From CAYXGZ01 sp964464755 (GTDB lineage: Bacteria; Planctomycetota; MHYJ01; JACPRB01): 46,260 nucleotides of DNA. The notes beneath the pieces were generated by a model, which worked only from the letters and a program-made list of their open reading frames with translations, made no database searches and had not been told where the DNA came from. Each line of letters opens with the position of its first letter. Within the stretch, counting starts at the first letter, position 1. Location of the stretch: positions 1-46,260 of the forward strand of contig CAYXGZ010000028.1 in assembly GCA_964464755.1 (NCBI GenBank), read 5' to 3'. This document shows positions 32,843-40,832 of this stretch, one piece after another. The position numbers and the translations under genes were made by a program.

Positions 32843-33178
32843 CTACAGCCAGTCCTCGCCGAACTCCTCCTTGAAGACGCGCTTGTGGACGCGTTCCACC
32901 ATGCCCAGCGCGTCGCGGAGGTACTTCACGATCTGGGCCCGGGTCCAGTCCGGGTTCTCGCCGATCCGGGTGAGGACCTCGTCGAGGGTCTCGCGCCGGA
33001 CCTGCATGCGCTTGCCGAGCTTCAGCTTCTTGAGGTCGTAGCCCAGCTTGCGGGCCGCGGCGAAGATCCGGTCGGCGTCCTTCTTGGTGACGTTGACCCC
33101 GGGCTTCTCGCGGAGGACGTCCCGCACGACGGCCAGGTCCAGCTTCACGGCGTCGGCGATCGACTTGAGGGAAGGCAT
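32843..33178 (-). CDS. Stand-alone LacI-type HTH protein, 111 aa
   Basis: Residues 1-58 follow the LacI DNA-binding region: SLKSIADAVKLDLAVVRDVLREKPGVNV, then KDADRIFAAARKLGYDLKKLKLGKRM, which matches the usual helix-turn-helix, KPGV turn and AAARxLGY hinge helix. There is no sugar-binding domain. The remaining half is helical (VRRETLDEVLTRIGENPDWTRAQIVKYLRDALG) and ends in EEFGEDWL. It could be a small dimeric DNA-binding regulator. A TAGGAT box lies 7 nt before the ATG. It follows the dcd gene, whose stop is 44 nt upstream, but has its own promoter. Neither its target nor its ligand is known. Confidence 0.8.
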   Translation of the reverse strand: MPSLKSIADAVKLDLAVVRDVLREKPGVNVTKKDADRIFAAARKLGYDLKKLKLGKRMQVRRETLDEVLTRIGENPDWTRAQIVKYLRDALGMVERVHKRVFKEEFGEDWL

Positions 33179-33185
33179 GGCGGCT

Positions 33186-33191
33186 ATCCTA
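33186..33191 (-). promoter_or_regulatory. Candidate -10 box of the LacI-HTH gene
   Basis: On the - strand this reads TAGGAT, 7 nt before the ATG at 33178. Confidence 0.4.
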
Positions 33192-33222
33192 CGCCTCGGT
33201 GCCGGGAAAATCCAACCGCGGA

Positions 33223-33777
33223 CTACATCCGCGGCAGGGTGACGTCGAGCTGCTTGTTGTACTTGCCCTTCTTGTCCCCGTAGCTCGTCTGGCAGGGCTC
33301 GTCGGACTCGAAGAAGAGCACCTGGGCGATCCCCTCGTTGGCGTAGATCTTCGCGGGCAGCGGGGTCGTGTTCGAGATCTCCAGCGTCGCCGTCCCCTCC
33401 CACTCGGGCTCGAAGGGCGTGACGTTGACGATGATCCCGCAGCGCGCGTAGGTCGACTTGCCGACGCAGACCGTGATCACCTGCCGCGGGATGCGGAAGT
33501 ACTCCACGGTCCGGGCCAGCGCGAAGGAGTTCGGCGGGATGATGATCGAGTCCGCCTTGATGTCCACGAAGCTCTTGGGGTCGAACTTCTTGGGGTCGAC
33601 GACGGTGGAGTTGATGTCCGTGAAGAGTTTGAACTCGTCGGCCACGCGGATGTCGTAGCCGTAGCTGGAGACGCCGTAGCTGATGACGCCCTCGCGGACC
33701 TGGGTGTCCACGAAGGGCTTGATCATGTCGTGCTCGAGCGCCATGCGGCGGATCCACTTGTCCGACTTCACGCTCAT
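33223..33777 (-). CDS. dcd: dCTP deaminase
   Basis: Dcd deaminates dCTP to dUTP (or to dUMP in bifunctional forms), feeding dTMP synthesis. The 184-residue protein matches the family: SYGVSSYGYDIRVADEF at the start, the IIPPNSFALARTVEYFRIP block, the catalytic VGKSTYARCGIIVNVTPFEPEWEG region with the active-site Glu, and IYANEGIAQVLFFE at the C-terminus. The ATG at 33777 has AAAGGA 7 nt upstream and lies just 1 nt from the stop of the 95-aa gene before it, so the two are probably one operon. Confidence 0.96.
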   Translation of the reverse strand: MSVKSDKWIRRMALEHDMIKPFVDTQVREGVISYGVSSYGYDIRVADEFKLFTDINSTVVDPKKFDPKSFVDIKADSIIIPPNSFALARTVEYFRIPRQVITVCVGKSTYARCGIIVNVTPFEPEWEGTATLEISNTTPLPAKIYANEGIAQVLFFESDEPCQTSYGDKKGKYNKQLDVTLPRM

Positions 33778-33778
33778 C

Positions 33779-34066
33779 TCACAGTCCTTTCAAATCCGCG
33801 AACTCGCGGTCGAACTTGTCCTCGACCATCGACTGGGGCACGAACACGGGCAGGTCGGCGTCGAGGTCCCAGTCGGCCGCCCGCACGGAGAACACCACGC
33901 GGGCGCCGAAGCCCGTCAGGACGCCTTGGGTCGCGCCGCCCTCCTCCGTCCACGCGAGGCTCGTCCCGCGCAGGGCCCCCTCCTGGAGCTTCGCCAGCTT
34001 CCCCTTCAGGGCCTCGAGGAACTTCGGCCGGTCGGTGAACGCGCCGGTGCGGGTGAAGCGGCCCAT
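33779..34066 (-). CDS. Hypothetical protein upstream of dcd, 95 aa
   Basis: The 95-residue protein (MGRFTRTGAF start) is predicted mostly alpha/beta: DRPKFLEALKGKLAKLQEGAL forms a helix, then LAWTEEGGATQGVLTGFGARVVFSVRAADWDLDADLPVFVPQ forms strands, and a short helix ends it (KFDREFADLKGL). A TATCCT box (- strand 34082-34077) lies 10 nt before the ATG; a longer in-frame start would run into this box. The gene precedes dcd by 1 nt and follows gyrB. Function is unknown; a link to nucleotide metabolism is suggested only by dcd. Confidence 0.65.
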   Translation of the reverse strand: MGRFTRTGAFTDRPKFLEALKGKLAKLQEGALRGTSLAWTEEGGATQGVLTGFGARVVFSVRAADWDLDADLPVFVPQSMVEDKFDREFADLKGL

Positions 34067-34109
34067 GGCGCGGGACAGGATAGCGGACGGGGACGGGACC
34101 GCCAAGGAA

Positions 34110-36557
34110 TCAGACGTCGAGGTTCTTGACCTCGAGGGCGTGCTTCTCGATGAACTCGCGGCGGGGCTCGACCTCCTCGCCCATGAGGATGGAGAACATC
34201 CGCTCCGCCTTCAGCGCGTCCTCGAGGTTGACCTTGAGCAGCGTCCGCGTCGAGGGGTCCATGGTCGTGTCCCAGAGCTCCTCGGCGTCCATCTCGCCCA
34301 GGCCCTTGAAGCGCGTGATCTGCGGGTTGCGCTGCTGGCCGATCTTCTTGATGCCGGCGAGCACGTCGCGCAGCGAGTGGGCCGGGACGGGCTCGCCGCT
34401 GGCGGTGGCCAGGCGGAACTTCGGCCGGCCGTCGACGTCCGGCGCGCGGAAGTACTCCGGCAGCGCCAGCCCGGCGGCCTGCAGCCCCTTGAGGGCCGCC
34501 TCGAGCGGGGCGAGGTCGTGGAACTCCGCGGCCGGGGCGACCACCTGGTCGGGCCCGCCGGGCAGGTCGAGGTCGTCCCACTGGAGCAGGATCTCCTTGC
34601 CGAGCCGCTGCTCCTCGCCGGCGATCCAGGCGTCGAAGCGCTCCTGCGAGTAGAAGAAGTGCTCGCGGCCCTCGAGGCGCGCGCGGTAGACCGGCAGGCG
34701 GCCGGACTTCGCGTCCCAGGCGGCGAGGAACTTGTCCATGGCGACGCCGCGGCGCTGCACCGCGGCGATGGCGTCCTCCACGGCGAGCAGGTGCTCGACC
34801 ATGGCGCGGAACTCCGGGCCGGAGACGGACTTGTCGGATCCGAGGGTCTCCAGGCGCGTGCCCTCGATGCCGCTGGCGAGCAGCATGCGGGTCATCTCGT
34901 GGTCGTCGTGGACGTAGGTCTTCTTCTTGCCCTCGACGATCTTGTAGAGCGGGGGCTGGGCGATGAAGATCCCGCCGCCCTCGATGAGCGGGCGCATGTG
35001 GCGGAAGAAGAACGTGAGCAGGAGCGTCCGGATGTGCGAGCCGTCCACGTCCGCGTCGCACATCAGGATCGTCTTGCCGTAGCGCAGCTTGCCGAGGTCG
35101 AACTCCTCCTGGATCCCGGCGCCGATCGCCGAGATGAGGGTCCGGATCTCGTCGTGCTTGAGCATCTTGTCGAGGCGGGCCTTCTCGACGTTGAGGATCT
35201 TGCCCTTCAGGGGGAGCACGGCCTGGAAGCGCCGGTCGCGGCCCTGCTTGGCGGAGCCGCCCGCGCTGTCGCCCTCGACGACGAAGAGCTCGGTCTCCTC
35301 GCGGTTGCGGCTCTGGCAGTCGGCGAGCTTGCCGGGCAGGTCGCCGCTGGAGAGCGCGCTCTTGCGGCGGACGGCCTCCTTGGCGGCGCGCGCGGCCTCG
35401 CGGGCCTGCGCCTCCATGACGGCCTTGGAGACGACCGCCCGCGCCACGGCGGGGTTCTTCTCGAAGTAGTCCCAGAGCTCCTCGCCGACGACCGTGCCGA
35501 CCAGGCCCTCGACGTCGGGGTTCGTCAGCTTGACCTTCGTCTGGCTCTCGAACTGCGGGTTGGGCAGCCGCACGTTGACGATGACGGCGAGCCCGCTGCG
35601 GTAGTCGTCGCCCGAGGGCAGCGGGTCCTTCTCCTTCAGGAGCTGGGCCTCGCGGGCGTACTTGTTGCACGTCCGCGTCAGCGCGTTGCGGAAGCCCGTG
35701 AGGTGCGTCCCGCCGTCGTGCGTGTTGATGGAGTTCGCGAACGAGTGCTCGATCGGCTCGTAGTGGTCGTTCCACTGCAGCGCGACCTCGATCTGCACCT
35801 TCTCGACGGTCTTGTCGAGGTGGATGACCTCGGGGTGCACCTTGCCCTTGCCCGAGTTCACGAAGGCGACGAACTCCCGGATGCCGCCGTCGTACTTGTG
35901 CTCGACCGCCTTGCCCGTGCGCTCGTCGGTCAGCGAGATGTGGATCCCCTTGTTGAGGAAGGCCAGCTCGCGGAGCCGCTTGGCGATCGTGTCGAACGAG
36001 TAGTTCGTGTCCGGGAAGATCGATCCGTCCGGCTTGAAGTGCATCCGGGTGCCGTGCTTCGGCGTCGCCCCGCCCTTCTCCACGGGCGAGGTGGGCTCGC
36101 CCCGCGCGTACTTCTGCTGGTGCTCGAAGCCGTCGCGCCAGACCGTCGCGACGAGCCACTCGGACAGCGCGTTGACGGCCGTGATGCCGACGCCGTGCAG
36201 GCCCGCGGAGACCTTGTAGGCGTTGTTGTCGAACTTGCCGCCCGCGTGGATGTTGCAGAGCACGACCTCGAGGGCGCTCTTGCCCGTCTCGGCGTGCGTG
36301 TCCACCGGGATGCCGCGGCCGTCGTCGACGACGGACACCGAGCCGTCGGGGTGCAGCCGGACCTGCACGGTGCTGCAGTGCCCGGCCATCGCCTCGTCGA
36401 TCGAGTTGTCGACGACCTCGTAGACCAGGTGGTGGAGGCCGCGGGTGCCGGTGTCCCCGACGTACATCCCGGGGCGCTTGCGGACCGCGTCGATGCCCTC
36501 GAGGATCTTGATCTGGTCGGCGCCGTAGGAGGCCGCCGGGGCCGGGGCGTCGCTCAT
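34110..36557 (-). CDS. gyrB: DNA gyrase subunit B
   Basis: GyrB is the ATPase subunit of gyrase, which puts negative supercoils into DNA. The 815-residue protein has the GHKL ATPase domain (YEVVDNSIDEAMAGH; DDGRGIPVDTH; GGLHGVG-type SAGLHGVGITAVNALSEW), the transducer, and the TOPRIM domain (VEGDSAGGSAKQGRDRRFQA; PLKGKILNVEKA; MCDADVDGSHIRTLLLTFFFR) and ends in the tail that contacts GyrA (FKGLGEMDAEELWDTTMDP). gyrA is not in the window. The ATG at 36557 is 16 nt after the stop of dciA. It follows dnaN and dciA in the usual order of replication genes, except that recF is absent. Confidence 0.98.
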   Translation of the reverse strand: MSDAPAPAASYGADQIKILEGIDAVRKRPGMYVGDTGTRGLHHLVYEVVDNSIDEAMAGHCSTVQVRLHPDGSVSVVDDGRGIPVDTHAETGKSALEVVLCNIHAGGKFDNNAYKVSAGLHGVGITAVNALSEWLVATVWRDGFEHQQKYARGEPTSPVEKGGATPKHGTRMHFKPDGSIFPDTNYSFDTIAKRLRELAFLNKGIHISLTDERTGKAVEHKYDGGIREFVAFVNSGKGKVHPEVIHLDKTVEKVQIEVALQWNDHYEPIEHSFANSINTHDGGTHLTGFRNALTRTCNKYAREAQLLKEKDPLPSGDDYRSGLAVIVNVRLPNPQFESQTKVKLTNPDVEGLVGTVVGEELWDYFEKNPAVARAVVSKAVMEAQAREAARAAKEAVRRKSALSSGDLPGKLADCQSRNREETELFVVEGDSAGGSAKQGRDRRFQAVLPLKGKILNVEKARLDKMLKHDEIRTLISAIGAGIQEEFDLGKLRYGKTILMCDADVDGSHIRTLLLTFFFRHMRPLIEGGGIFIAQPPLYKIVEGKKKTYVHDDHEMTRMLLASGIEGTRLETLGSDKSVSGPEFRAMVEHLLAVEDAIAAVQRRGVAMDKFLAAWDAKSGRLPVYRARLEGREHFFYSQERFDAWIAGEEQRLGKEILLQWDDLDLPGGPDQVVAPAAEFHDLAPLEAALKGLQAAGLALPEYFRAPDVDGRPKFRLATASGEPVPAHSLRDVLAGIKKIGQQRNPQITRFKGLGEMDAEELWDTTMDPSTRTLLKVNLEDALKAERMFSILMGEEVEPRREFIEKHALEVKNLDV

Positions 36558-36573
36558 CGCCCGCCCCCCGCCG

Positions 36574-36885
36574 TCATCTCGCTCGAAGCACGCATTTGAG
36601 GTCCGCGATCTTCCGTTTCGTGTACTCCGCCCGCATCCGCTCCAGCAACGCCGCCTTCCGGAACATCTCGATCTCCTGCCGCAGCGGCGCCGACTCCACC
36701 GCGACGGTCAGGACGTCCTTCGCCATGCCGACCACCCGGCTGCGGCCCGACACGGCGGGTCCCGCGGCCCGGTCCCAGGCCTCCTCGAGCTCCGCCCGCT
36801 CGTCGCGCCGGCGCGGGCCGAACTCCCTCAGGATCCCCGGCATCACGTCGCCGAGGCTCCGGGGCCTCCCCCTCCCCTCCTCCAT
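36574..36885 (-). CDS. dciA: DciA-like (DUF721) protein
   Basis: The 103-residue protein contains the DUF721/DciA core: SLGDVMPGILREFG, then EAWDRAAGPAVSGRSRVVGMAKDVLTVAVESAPLRQEIEMFRKAALLERMR and a basic end (YTKRKIADLKCVLRAR). DciA helps load the replicative helicase DnaB in bacteria that lack DnaC. It sits between dnaN and gyrB, a common place for this family. The start and end are short of intergenic space on both sides (24 and 16 nt), which supports an operon. Phenotypic proof for this organism is absent, but the family match is clear. Confidence 0.9.
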   Translation of the reverse strand: MEEGRGRPRSLGDVMPGILREFGPRRRDERAELEEAWDRAAGPAVSGRSRVVGMAKDVLTVAVESAPLRQEIEMFRKAALLERMRAEYTKRKIADLKCVLRAR

Positions 36886-36909
36886 CCCCCGCCCTCCCCG
36901 TGGCCGACG

Positions 36910-38031
36910 TTACAGGTTCACCGTCAGCGGCATCACGACGTACACGTAGTCCTTCCCCGCGCGGAACACGCCCGCCGAGGACTTGTCCTTCAGGTGCAGC
37001 TCCACCTTCGACTCCGTCACGACCTTCAGGTAGTCGGACACGTAGTCGGGGTTGAAGGTGATCTCCGTCTCCTCGCCCTTGTAGTCGATCGGCATCTCGA
37101 CGGTCGCCTCGCCGACGTCCTGCGTCCGCGTGAAGAGCGTCAGCTTGCCCTTCCCGAACGTGAACTTCACGGCCCGCGTCTTGTCCGTCGTCATCAGCGA
37201 GGCCTTCCGCACGGCCGCGAACAGCGGCTCCCGCTCCAGCTCGATCTTCTTCGTCCGGTCCTGCGGGATCACCGCCTCGTAGTCCGGGAAGTTGCCGTCG
37301 ATCAGGCGCGAGAAGAGCACGGCCCGCTTCGTCTTCAGGCGGACCTGCGTCTCCTCGATGTGCAGCCAGACGAACTCGTCGTCGTCCGTCAGGACCCGGT
37401 CGAGCAGCGTCAGGGTCTTCGTGGGCACGATGACGCGCAGGTTCTTCGCCGCCCCGTCCTTGCCGCCCGCCTTGCCCCGGATGAAGGCCAGGCGCTTGCC
37501 GTCCGAGGCGACCATCCGCAGCTCCTTGCCGTGGATCTCGAGGAGCTGGCCGGTCAGCGCGTAGCGGACCACCTCGCCGGAGACGGCGAACTGGGTCTTG
37601 CGGATCATCTCGCCGAGGTCGCGGGTCTCGACCTGCACCGAGCCCTTCTCCTCGAAGCCGGGGATCGCGGGGAAGTCGGCCGGGTCGATGCCGACGACCT
37701 TGAAGTTCGCGCCCGCCGCCTTGACGTGGGCGATGGTGCCGTCGGAGTCGATCGTGACGTCGTCGGAGCCCGCCTCGCGGAGGATGCCGGCGACGCGCGC
37801 GGCGGGGAGGACGACCGTGCCCTCCTCCTTCACGTCCACGCCGGTCACGAGGAGCTTCAGCCCGTACTCGAGGTCCGTGCCCGAGATCTCGACCTGGCCC
37901 GCGCCCTTCGCGCCCGGGGTCGCCGTGATCTTCACGTTCGTGACGGCCGGGATGGTCGTCCGCTGCGGCACGACCGCCGAGGCCAGCTGGAGGGCCTCGT
38001 GGAGCGGACCGCGGGCGCATTTGAACTTCAT
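36910..38031 (-). CDS. dnaN: DNA polymerase III beta clamp
   Basis: DnaN is the ring-shaped processivity clamp of the replicative polymerase. The 373-residue length is typical. Conserved blocks include MKFKCARGPLHEALQLASAVVPQRTTIPAVTNVKI at the N-terminus (as two segments), PARVAGILRE, FPAIPGFEEKG, RYALTGQLLEI, VASDGKRLAFIRG, and the C-terminal DYVYVVMPLTVNL, where the hydrophobic pocket binds partner peptides. A TTTACT-17 bp-TAAAAT promoter lies upstream (38062-38090) and a GAGGA site 8 nt before the ATG. dnaA is not adjacent; a HAD hydrolase gene is upstream instead. Confidence 0.98.
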   Translation of the reverse strand: MKFKCARGPLHEALQLASAVVPQRTTIPAVTNVKITATPGAKGAGQVEISGTDLEYGLKLLVTGVDVKEEGTVVLPAARVAGILREAGSDDVTIDSDGTIAHVKAAGANFKVVGIDPADFPAIPGFEEKGSVQVETRDLGEMIRKTQFAVSGEVVRYALTGQLLEIHGKELRMVASDGKRLAFIRGKAGGKDGAAKNLRVIVPTKTLTLLDRVLTDDDEFVWLHIEETQVRLKTKRAVLFSRLIDGNFPDYEAVIPQDRTKKIELEREPLFAAVRKASLMTTDKTRAVKFTFGKGKLTLFTRTQDVGEATVEMPIDYKGEETEITFNPDYVSDYLKVVTESKVELHLKDKSSAGVFRAGKDYVYVVMPLTVNL

Positions 38032-38061
38032 CTCGTGGATCCTCGCGTGGTGAAGACCGCC

Positions 38062-38090
38062 ATTTTACCCGAGGGGGAGGGTGGAGTAAA
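38062..38090 (-). promoter_or_regulatory. Candidate promoter of dnaN operon
   Basis: On the - strand TTTACT (38090-38085) and TAAAAT (38067-38062) are 17 bp apart, followed by a leader of about 25 nt that carries GAGGA before the ATG. This leader contrasts with the leaderless starts of many other genes here. No DnaA box was seen in the 65-bp gap. Confidence 0.55.
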
Positions 38091-38096
38091 GATCGG

Positions 38097-38789
38097 CTAG
38101 GCGTCGAGCGCGTCGGCCAGGGCGGCCAGGTTGGCGGCCAGGAGGTGCGGGGAGGGCTTCAGGGTCCGCGGCAGCGGGCCCCGCTGGACCAGGGCCAGCT
38201 TCATCCCCGCGTCGTGGGCCGGCTTGAGGTCGTAGCGCACCCCGAACGCCGCGTGCAGCACCCGCTCGGCGGGCAGGCCGATGCGCTTCAGCGCCTCCGC
38301 GAAGCCCTTCCCCGAGGGCTTGTAGGCCCGCACGTCCTCGGCGGTCACCACGAGGTCGAGCTCCACGCCGAGGTGGGTCCGCGTCCGGTCGAAGATGTCC
38401 CGGTCCACGTTGGAGATCACCCCGAGCTTGTAGCGCGCCTTGAGCCGCCCGAGCGCCGGCGGCGTGTCCTTGAAGGGACGCCAGGCCCCCATCGCGTGGG
38501 CGAAGCGCACGCCGTCCTCGGGCTCGTAGCCGACCTTGAAGTGCTGCAGCGCCAGCTCGAGGGACTTCCCGAGGATCTCGCGGTAGCGCCGGTAGGGCTG
38601 CTGGATCAGGCGGAACTGGATCGGCTCCCAGGCCTTCAGGAGCTCGTCGGCGGGCACCGGGACGCGCTTCGCGACGAGCAGCCGCGTGAAGTACGCCTTG
38701 ATCCCCGTCTCCCAGTCGATCAGCGTCCCGTAGCAGTCGAAGGTGATCCAGTCGACGTCGAGGACCCCCTGGAACGCGTCGGCGGGCAT
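38097..38789 (-). CDS. HAD-superfamily hydrolase, haloacid-dehalogenase type II-like
   Basis: The 230-residue protein has the HAD motif I in ITFDCYGTLIDWETG (nucleophile Asp), motif II in GVISNVDRD, and the Lys and acidic motifs in VRAYKPSGKGFAEALKRIG and the HAAFGVRYDLKPAHDAG region. The type II L-2-haloacid dehalogenase pattern (DCYGTLIDW, SN.D, YKPs) is close, but a phosphatase role is equally possible. The usual acidic end of motif IV is less clear. It follows the 191-aa exported protein gene by 4 nt and lies just upstream of dnaN in the same direction. The substrate is not known. Confidence 0.85.
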   Translation of the reverse strand: MPADAFQGVLDVDWITFDCYGTLIDWETGIKAYFTRLLVAKRVPVPADELLKAWEPIQFRLIQQPYRRYREILGKSLELALQHFKVGYEPEDGVRFAHAMGAWRPFKDTPPALGRLKARYKLGVISNVDRDIFDRTRTHLGVELDLVVTAEDVRAYKPSGKGFAEALKRIGLPAERVLHAAFGVRYDLKPAHDAGMKLALVQRGPLPRTLKPSPHLLAANLAALADALDA

Positions 38790-38793
38790 GGGA

Positions 38794-39369
38794 CTAGCGG
38801 CCCGGCAGGTCGTACTGCCGGCCCGCGCCCATCGAGGTCCAGGCGTCGCCCTCGAGGCGGAACTCCTCGAGGTAGCGGCCGCGTCCGGCGCGCTCCTGGT
38901 AGATCCAGTCCACCACCCCCGTGATGCCCTGCGCGTCGTCGTCGAGCCGGAGCTGGGCCTCGACGACGCGGTACTGGGCCGAGGCCTGGAAGCGCTCGGC
39001 GAGCGTCCGGCCGAGCCGGTCCTTGATCTTCGGCTCCTCGGTCTGGAGGAACTTCTCGAACTCGAGGTCGAGGTCGCGGGACACGCTCCAGCCGCCCGAG
39101 CCGCGGCGCAGCTCGAAGTAGTAGCGGCGGCGCTCGAAGCCCTGCACGTCGAGGCGGGCGACGAAGCGGTCGTCGCTCCGCTGCAGCAGCGTGGTCGCCC
39201 CGAGGGTCCAGTCCTTGCCCTCGGCGCGCCCGAGCTTCGCGTAGCGGGCGCGGAGCTCGTCGATCGCGGGCTTGGCGAGCACTTCCGGCGCGGGATCGGG
39301 CTGGAAGTACCAGATCGCCAGGCCGGCGGCGACGGCGATGCCGAGGGCGGCGACGACGGGGGTCTTCAT
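38794..39369 (-). CDS. Hypothetical membrane-anchored protein, 191 aa
   Basis: An N-terminal membrane helix (VVAALGIAVAAGLAIWYF) is followed by a soluble domain rich in charged and aromatic residues (GFERRRYYFELRRGSGGWSVSRDLDLEFEKFLQ), with a mixed strand-helix pattern (AQYRVVEAQLRLDDDAQGITGVVDWIYQERAG) and a closing strand. The repeated strand pairs look like a small beta-barrel or NTF2-like fold, but no family is recognised. It leads a two-gene unit with the HAD hydrolase. A TATAAC box (- strand) ends 8 nt before its ATG. It is divergent from the phosphate porin across 138 bp. Confidence 0.7.
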   Translation of the reverse strand: MKTPVVAALGIAVAAGLAIWYFQPDPAPEVLAKPAIDELRARYAKLGRAEGKDWTLGATTLLQRSDDRFVARLDVQGFERRRYYFELRRGSGGWSVSRDLDLEFEKFLQTEEPKIKDRLGRTLAERFQASAQYRVVEAQLRLDDDAQGITGVVDWIYQERAGRGRYLEEFRLEGDAWTSMGAGRQYDLPGR

Positions 39370-39377
39370 CGGAAGCA

Positions 39378-39383
39378 GTTATA
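39378..39383 (-). promoter_or_regulatory. Candidate -10 box of the 191-aa gene
   Basis: On the - strand this reads TATAAC, 8 nt before the ATG at 39369. Confidence 0.4.
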
Positions 39384-39406
39384 TCCCATCGTGGGCGCCC
39401 GGGACA

Positions 39407-39436
39407 TTAACTCCACCCTAACGCCGCCTGTATGAT
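39407..39436 (+). promoter_or_regulatory. Pho-box-like promoter of the porin gene
   Basis: TTAAC (39407-39411) and CTAAC (39418-39422) are spaced exactly 11 bp, with a third weaker unit TGTAT (39429-39433). TATGAT (39431-39436) is a -10-like hexamer starting 8 nt after the second unit, as in PhoB promoters where the Pho box replaces the -35. The pstS upstream region has the same 11-bp TTAAC repeat. Confidence 0.65.
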
Positions 39437-39507
39437 CCCCTCACCGCCGTCCCGGATGCTCCCCTTGTCGACGGGAATCCGGTTTCCAACCCCCAACGGA
39501 GGTTCGA

Positions 39508-40809
39508 ATGAGGCTCGGCATCGCGACGTGGGTCCTGCTGGCGACGGCGACGGTCGCAGCGGCGCAGGACGACGAGAAGGTGAAGCGGCAGGCGGAGCAG
39601 GAGAAGCTCCAGAGCGCGTACGAGAAGTCGAAGGCCCTGCCCGACCCGGCGGGCAAGGACGTGCTCAACGTCCCGCTGTCCAACAACGGGATCAAGTTCA
39701 AGTCCGCGGACGGGAGGTTCGAGGGCGCCGTCGGCGGCCGCATCTACACGGTCTTCCGCCACATCCTCGAGAACCCGGACGCCTTGACCACGACCGAGGG
39801 CGCGTTCGTCGTCGACACGGCCCGGATCAACATCGACGGCACCTTCCACAAGGCCTTCGGATACCGCGTGGAACTCGAGGGCGCCAAGAACACCGCGGTC
39901 GCCGTCAAGGAGGCCTTCACCACGCTGAAGCTGGACCCGGACCACGAGCTCAAGCTGGGCCTGTTCAAGACGCCCTTCAGCCAGGAGGAGACCTGCTCGT
40001 CCCGCTGGATCGAGTTCGCGGAGCGCTCCATCTGCAACCGCGTGGTGCCCGCCTTCGACGTCGGCCTCCTCTACACCGGCTGGTTCGCCGACAAGGTCTT
40101 CCAGGTCGAGGCCGGCTTCTTCAACGGCTCCGGCACGGCCCAGGACGCCAACGACGAGAAGGACCTGGCCGTCCGCCTGCGCTACTCGCCCCTCTCCGCC
40201 CCGGAGAACCTGCTCCGCCTCGGCGTCGCGGTGACGATCGGCGACCAGGACAGCGTCGCGAACGCCGACATCACCAACGGCGACCTCGGCGGCATCACGG
40301 TGATCGACTACGCCGCCGGCGTCACGGTGGACGGCGTCCGCCGCCGCACCGGCTTCGAGTTCTGCTGGATCCTCAACAGCTTCCAGGTCCGCGGCGAGTA
40401 CTTCACGATCGACCAGGACTACCGGTCGGGCGCGCTCGACGAGTCCGCCCGGACGAAGGCCTGGTACGTCCAGGTCAGCTACCTCCTGACCGGAGAGGTC
40501 AAGCCCCTCGAGAACCGCGTCAAGCCCGCGAACGGCTTCGACCTGTCCAAGGGGACCTGGGGCGCCTGGGAGCTGGCCCTGCGCATCGCCAATCTCGACG
40601 TCTCTGACGCCGACGGCACGTTCATCATCGCCACGGCGAACAACCAGAAGGTGCAGGAGCTGACGTTCGGGGTGAACTGGTGGTGGAGCTCCAACACCCG
40701 GGTCATGCTCGACCTCTTCACGTTCAAGTACGACGAGGACCTGGTCTACGCGAACGGCGACGTGGGCGATACCAAGGTCGTCTACCTGCGCTGGCAGTTC
40801 GACTTCTAG
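39508..40809 (+). CDS. Phosphate-selective porin (OprO/OprP-type)
   Basis: The 433-residue protein has a signal peptide (MRLGIATWVLLATATVAAAQ), a charged coiled N-terminal segment, and then beta-barrel strands of the OprO/OprP family: GGRIYTVFRHILENPDAL, INIDGTFHKAFGYRVELEGA, KLGLFKTPFSQEE, VGLLYTGWF, FQVEAGFFNGSG, FQVRGEYFTID and YVQVSYLLTGE. It ends in VVYLRWQFDF, an aromatic C-terminus typical of outer-membrane barrels. It should let phosphate enter the periplasm. GGAGG lies 5 nt before the ATG. It opens the phosphate locus and has a Pho-box-like promoter. Confidence 0.9.
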   Translation: MRLGIATWVLLATATVAAAQDDEKVKRQAEQEKLQSAYEKSKALPDPAGKDVLNVPLSNNGIKFKSADGRFEGAVGGRIYTVFRHILENPDALTTTEGAFVVDTARINIDGTFHKAFGYRVELEGAKNTAVAVKEAFTTLKLDPDHELKLGLFKTPFSQEETCSSRWIEFAERSICNRVVPAFDVGLLYTGWFADKVFQVEAGFFNGSGTAQDANDEKDLAVRLRYSPLSAPENLLRLGVAVTIGDQDSVANADITNGDLGGITVIDYAAGVTVDGVRRRTGFEFCWILNSFQVRGEYFTIDQDYRSGALDESARTKAWYVQVSYLLTGEVKPLENRVKPANGFDLSKGTWGAWELALRIANLDVSDADGTFIIATANNQKVQELTFGVNWWWSSNTRVMLDLFTFKYDEDLVYANGDVGDTKVVYLRWQFDF

Positions 40810-40812
40810 CCC

Positions 40813-40828
40813 TTAACCCCGCCTTAAC
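40813..40828 (+). promoter_or_regulatory. Pho-box-like TTAAC repeat before pstS
   Basis: TTAAC occurs at 40813-40817 and 40824-40828, 11 bp apart, both inside the larger unit CTTAACCC. The same spacing is present before the porin. It begins right after the porin stop codon. PhoB-type regulators bind such 11-bp direct repeats. Confidence 0.65.
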
Positions 40829-40832
40829 CCGA

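Noticed and set aside
38032..38096. oriC next to dnaN
   Set aside because: Only 65 bp, no DnaA boxes, no AT-rich unwinding region, and dnaA is absent.
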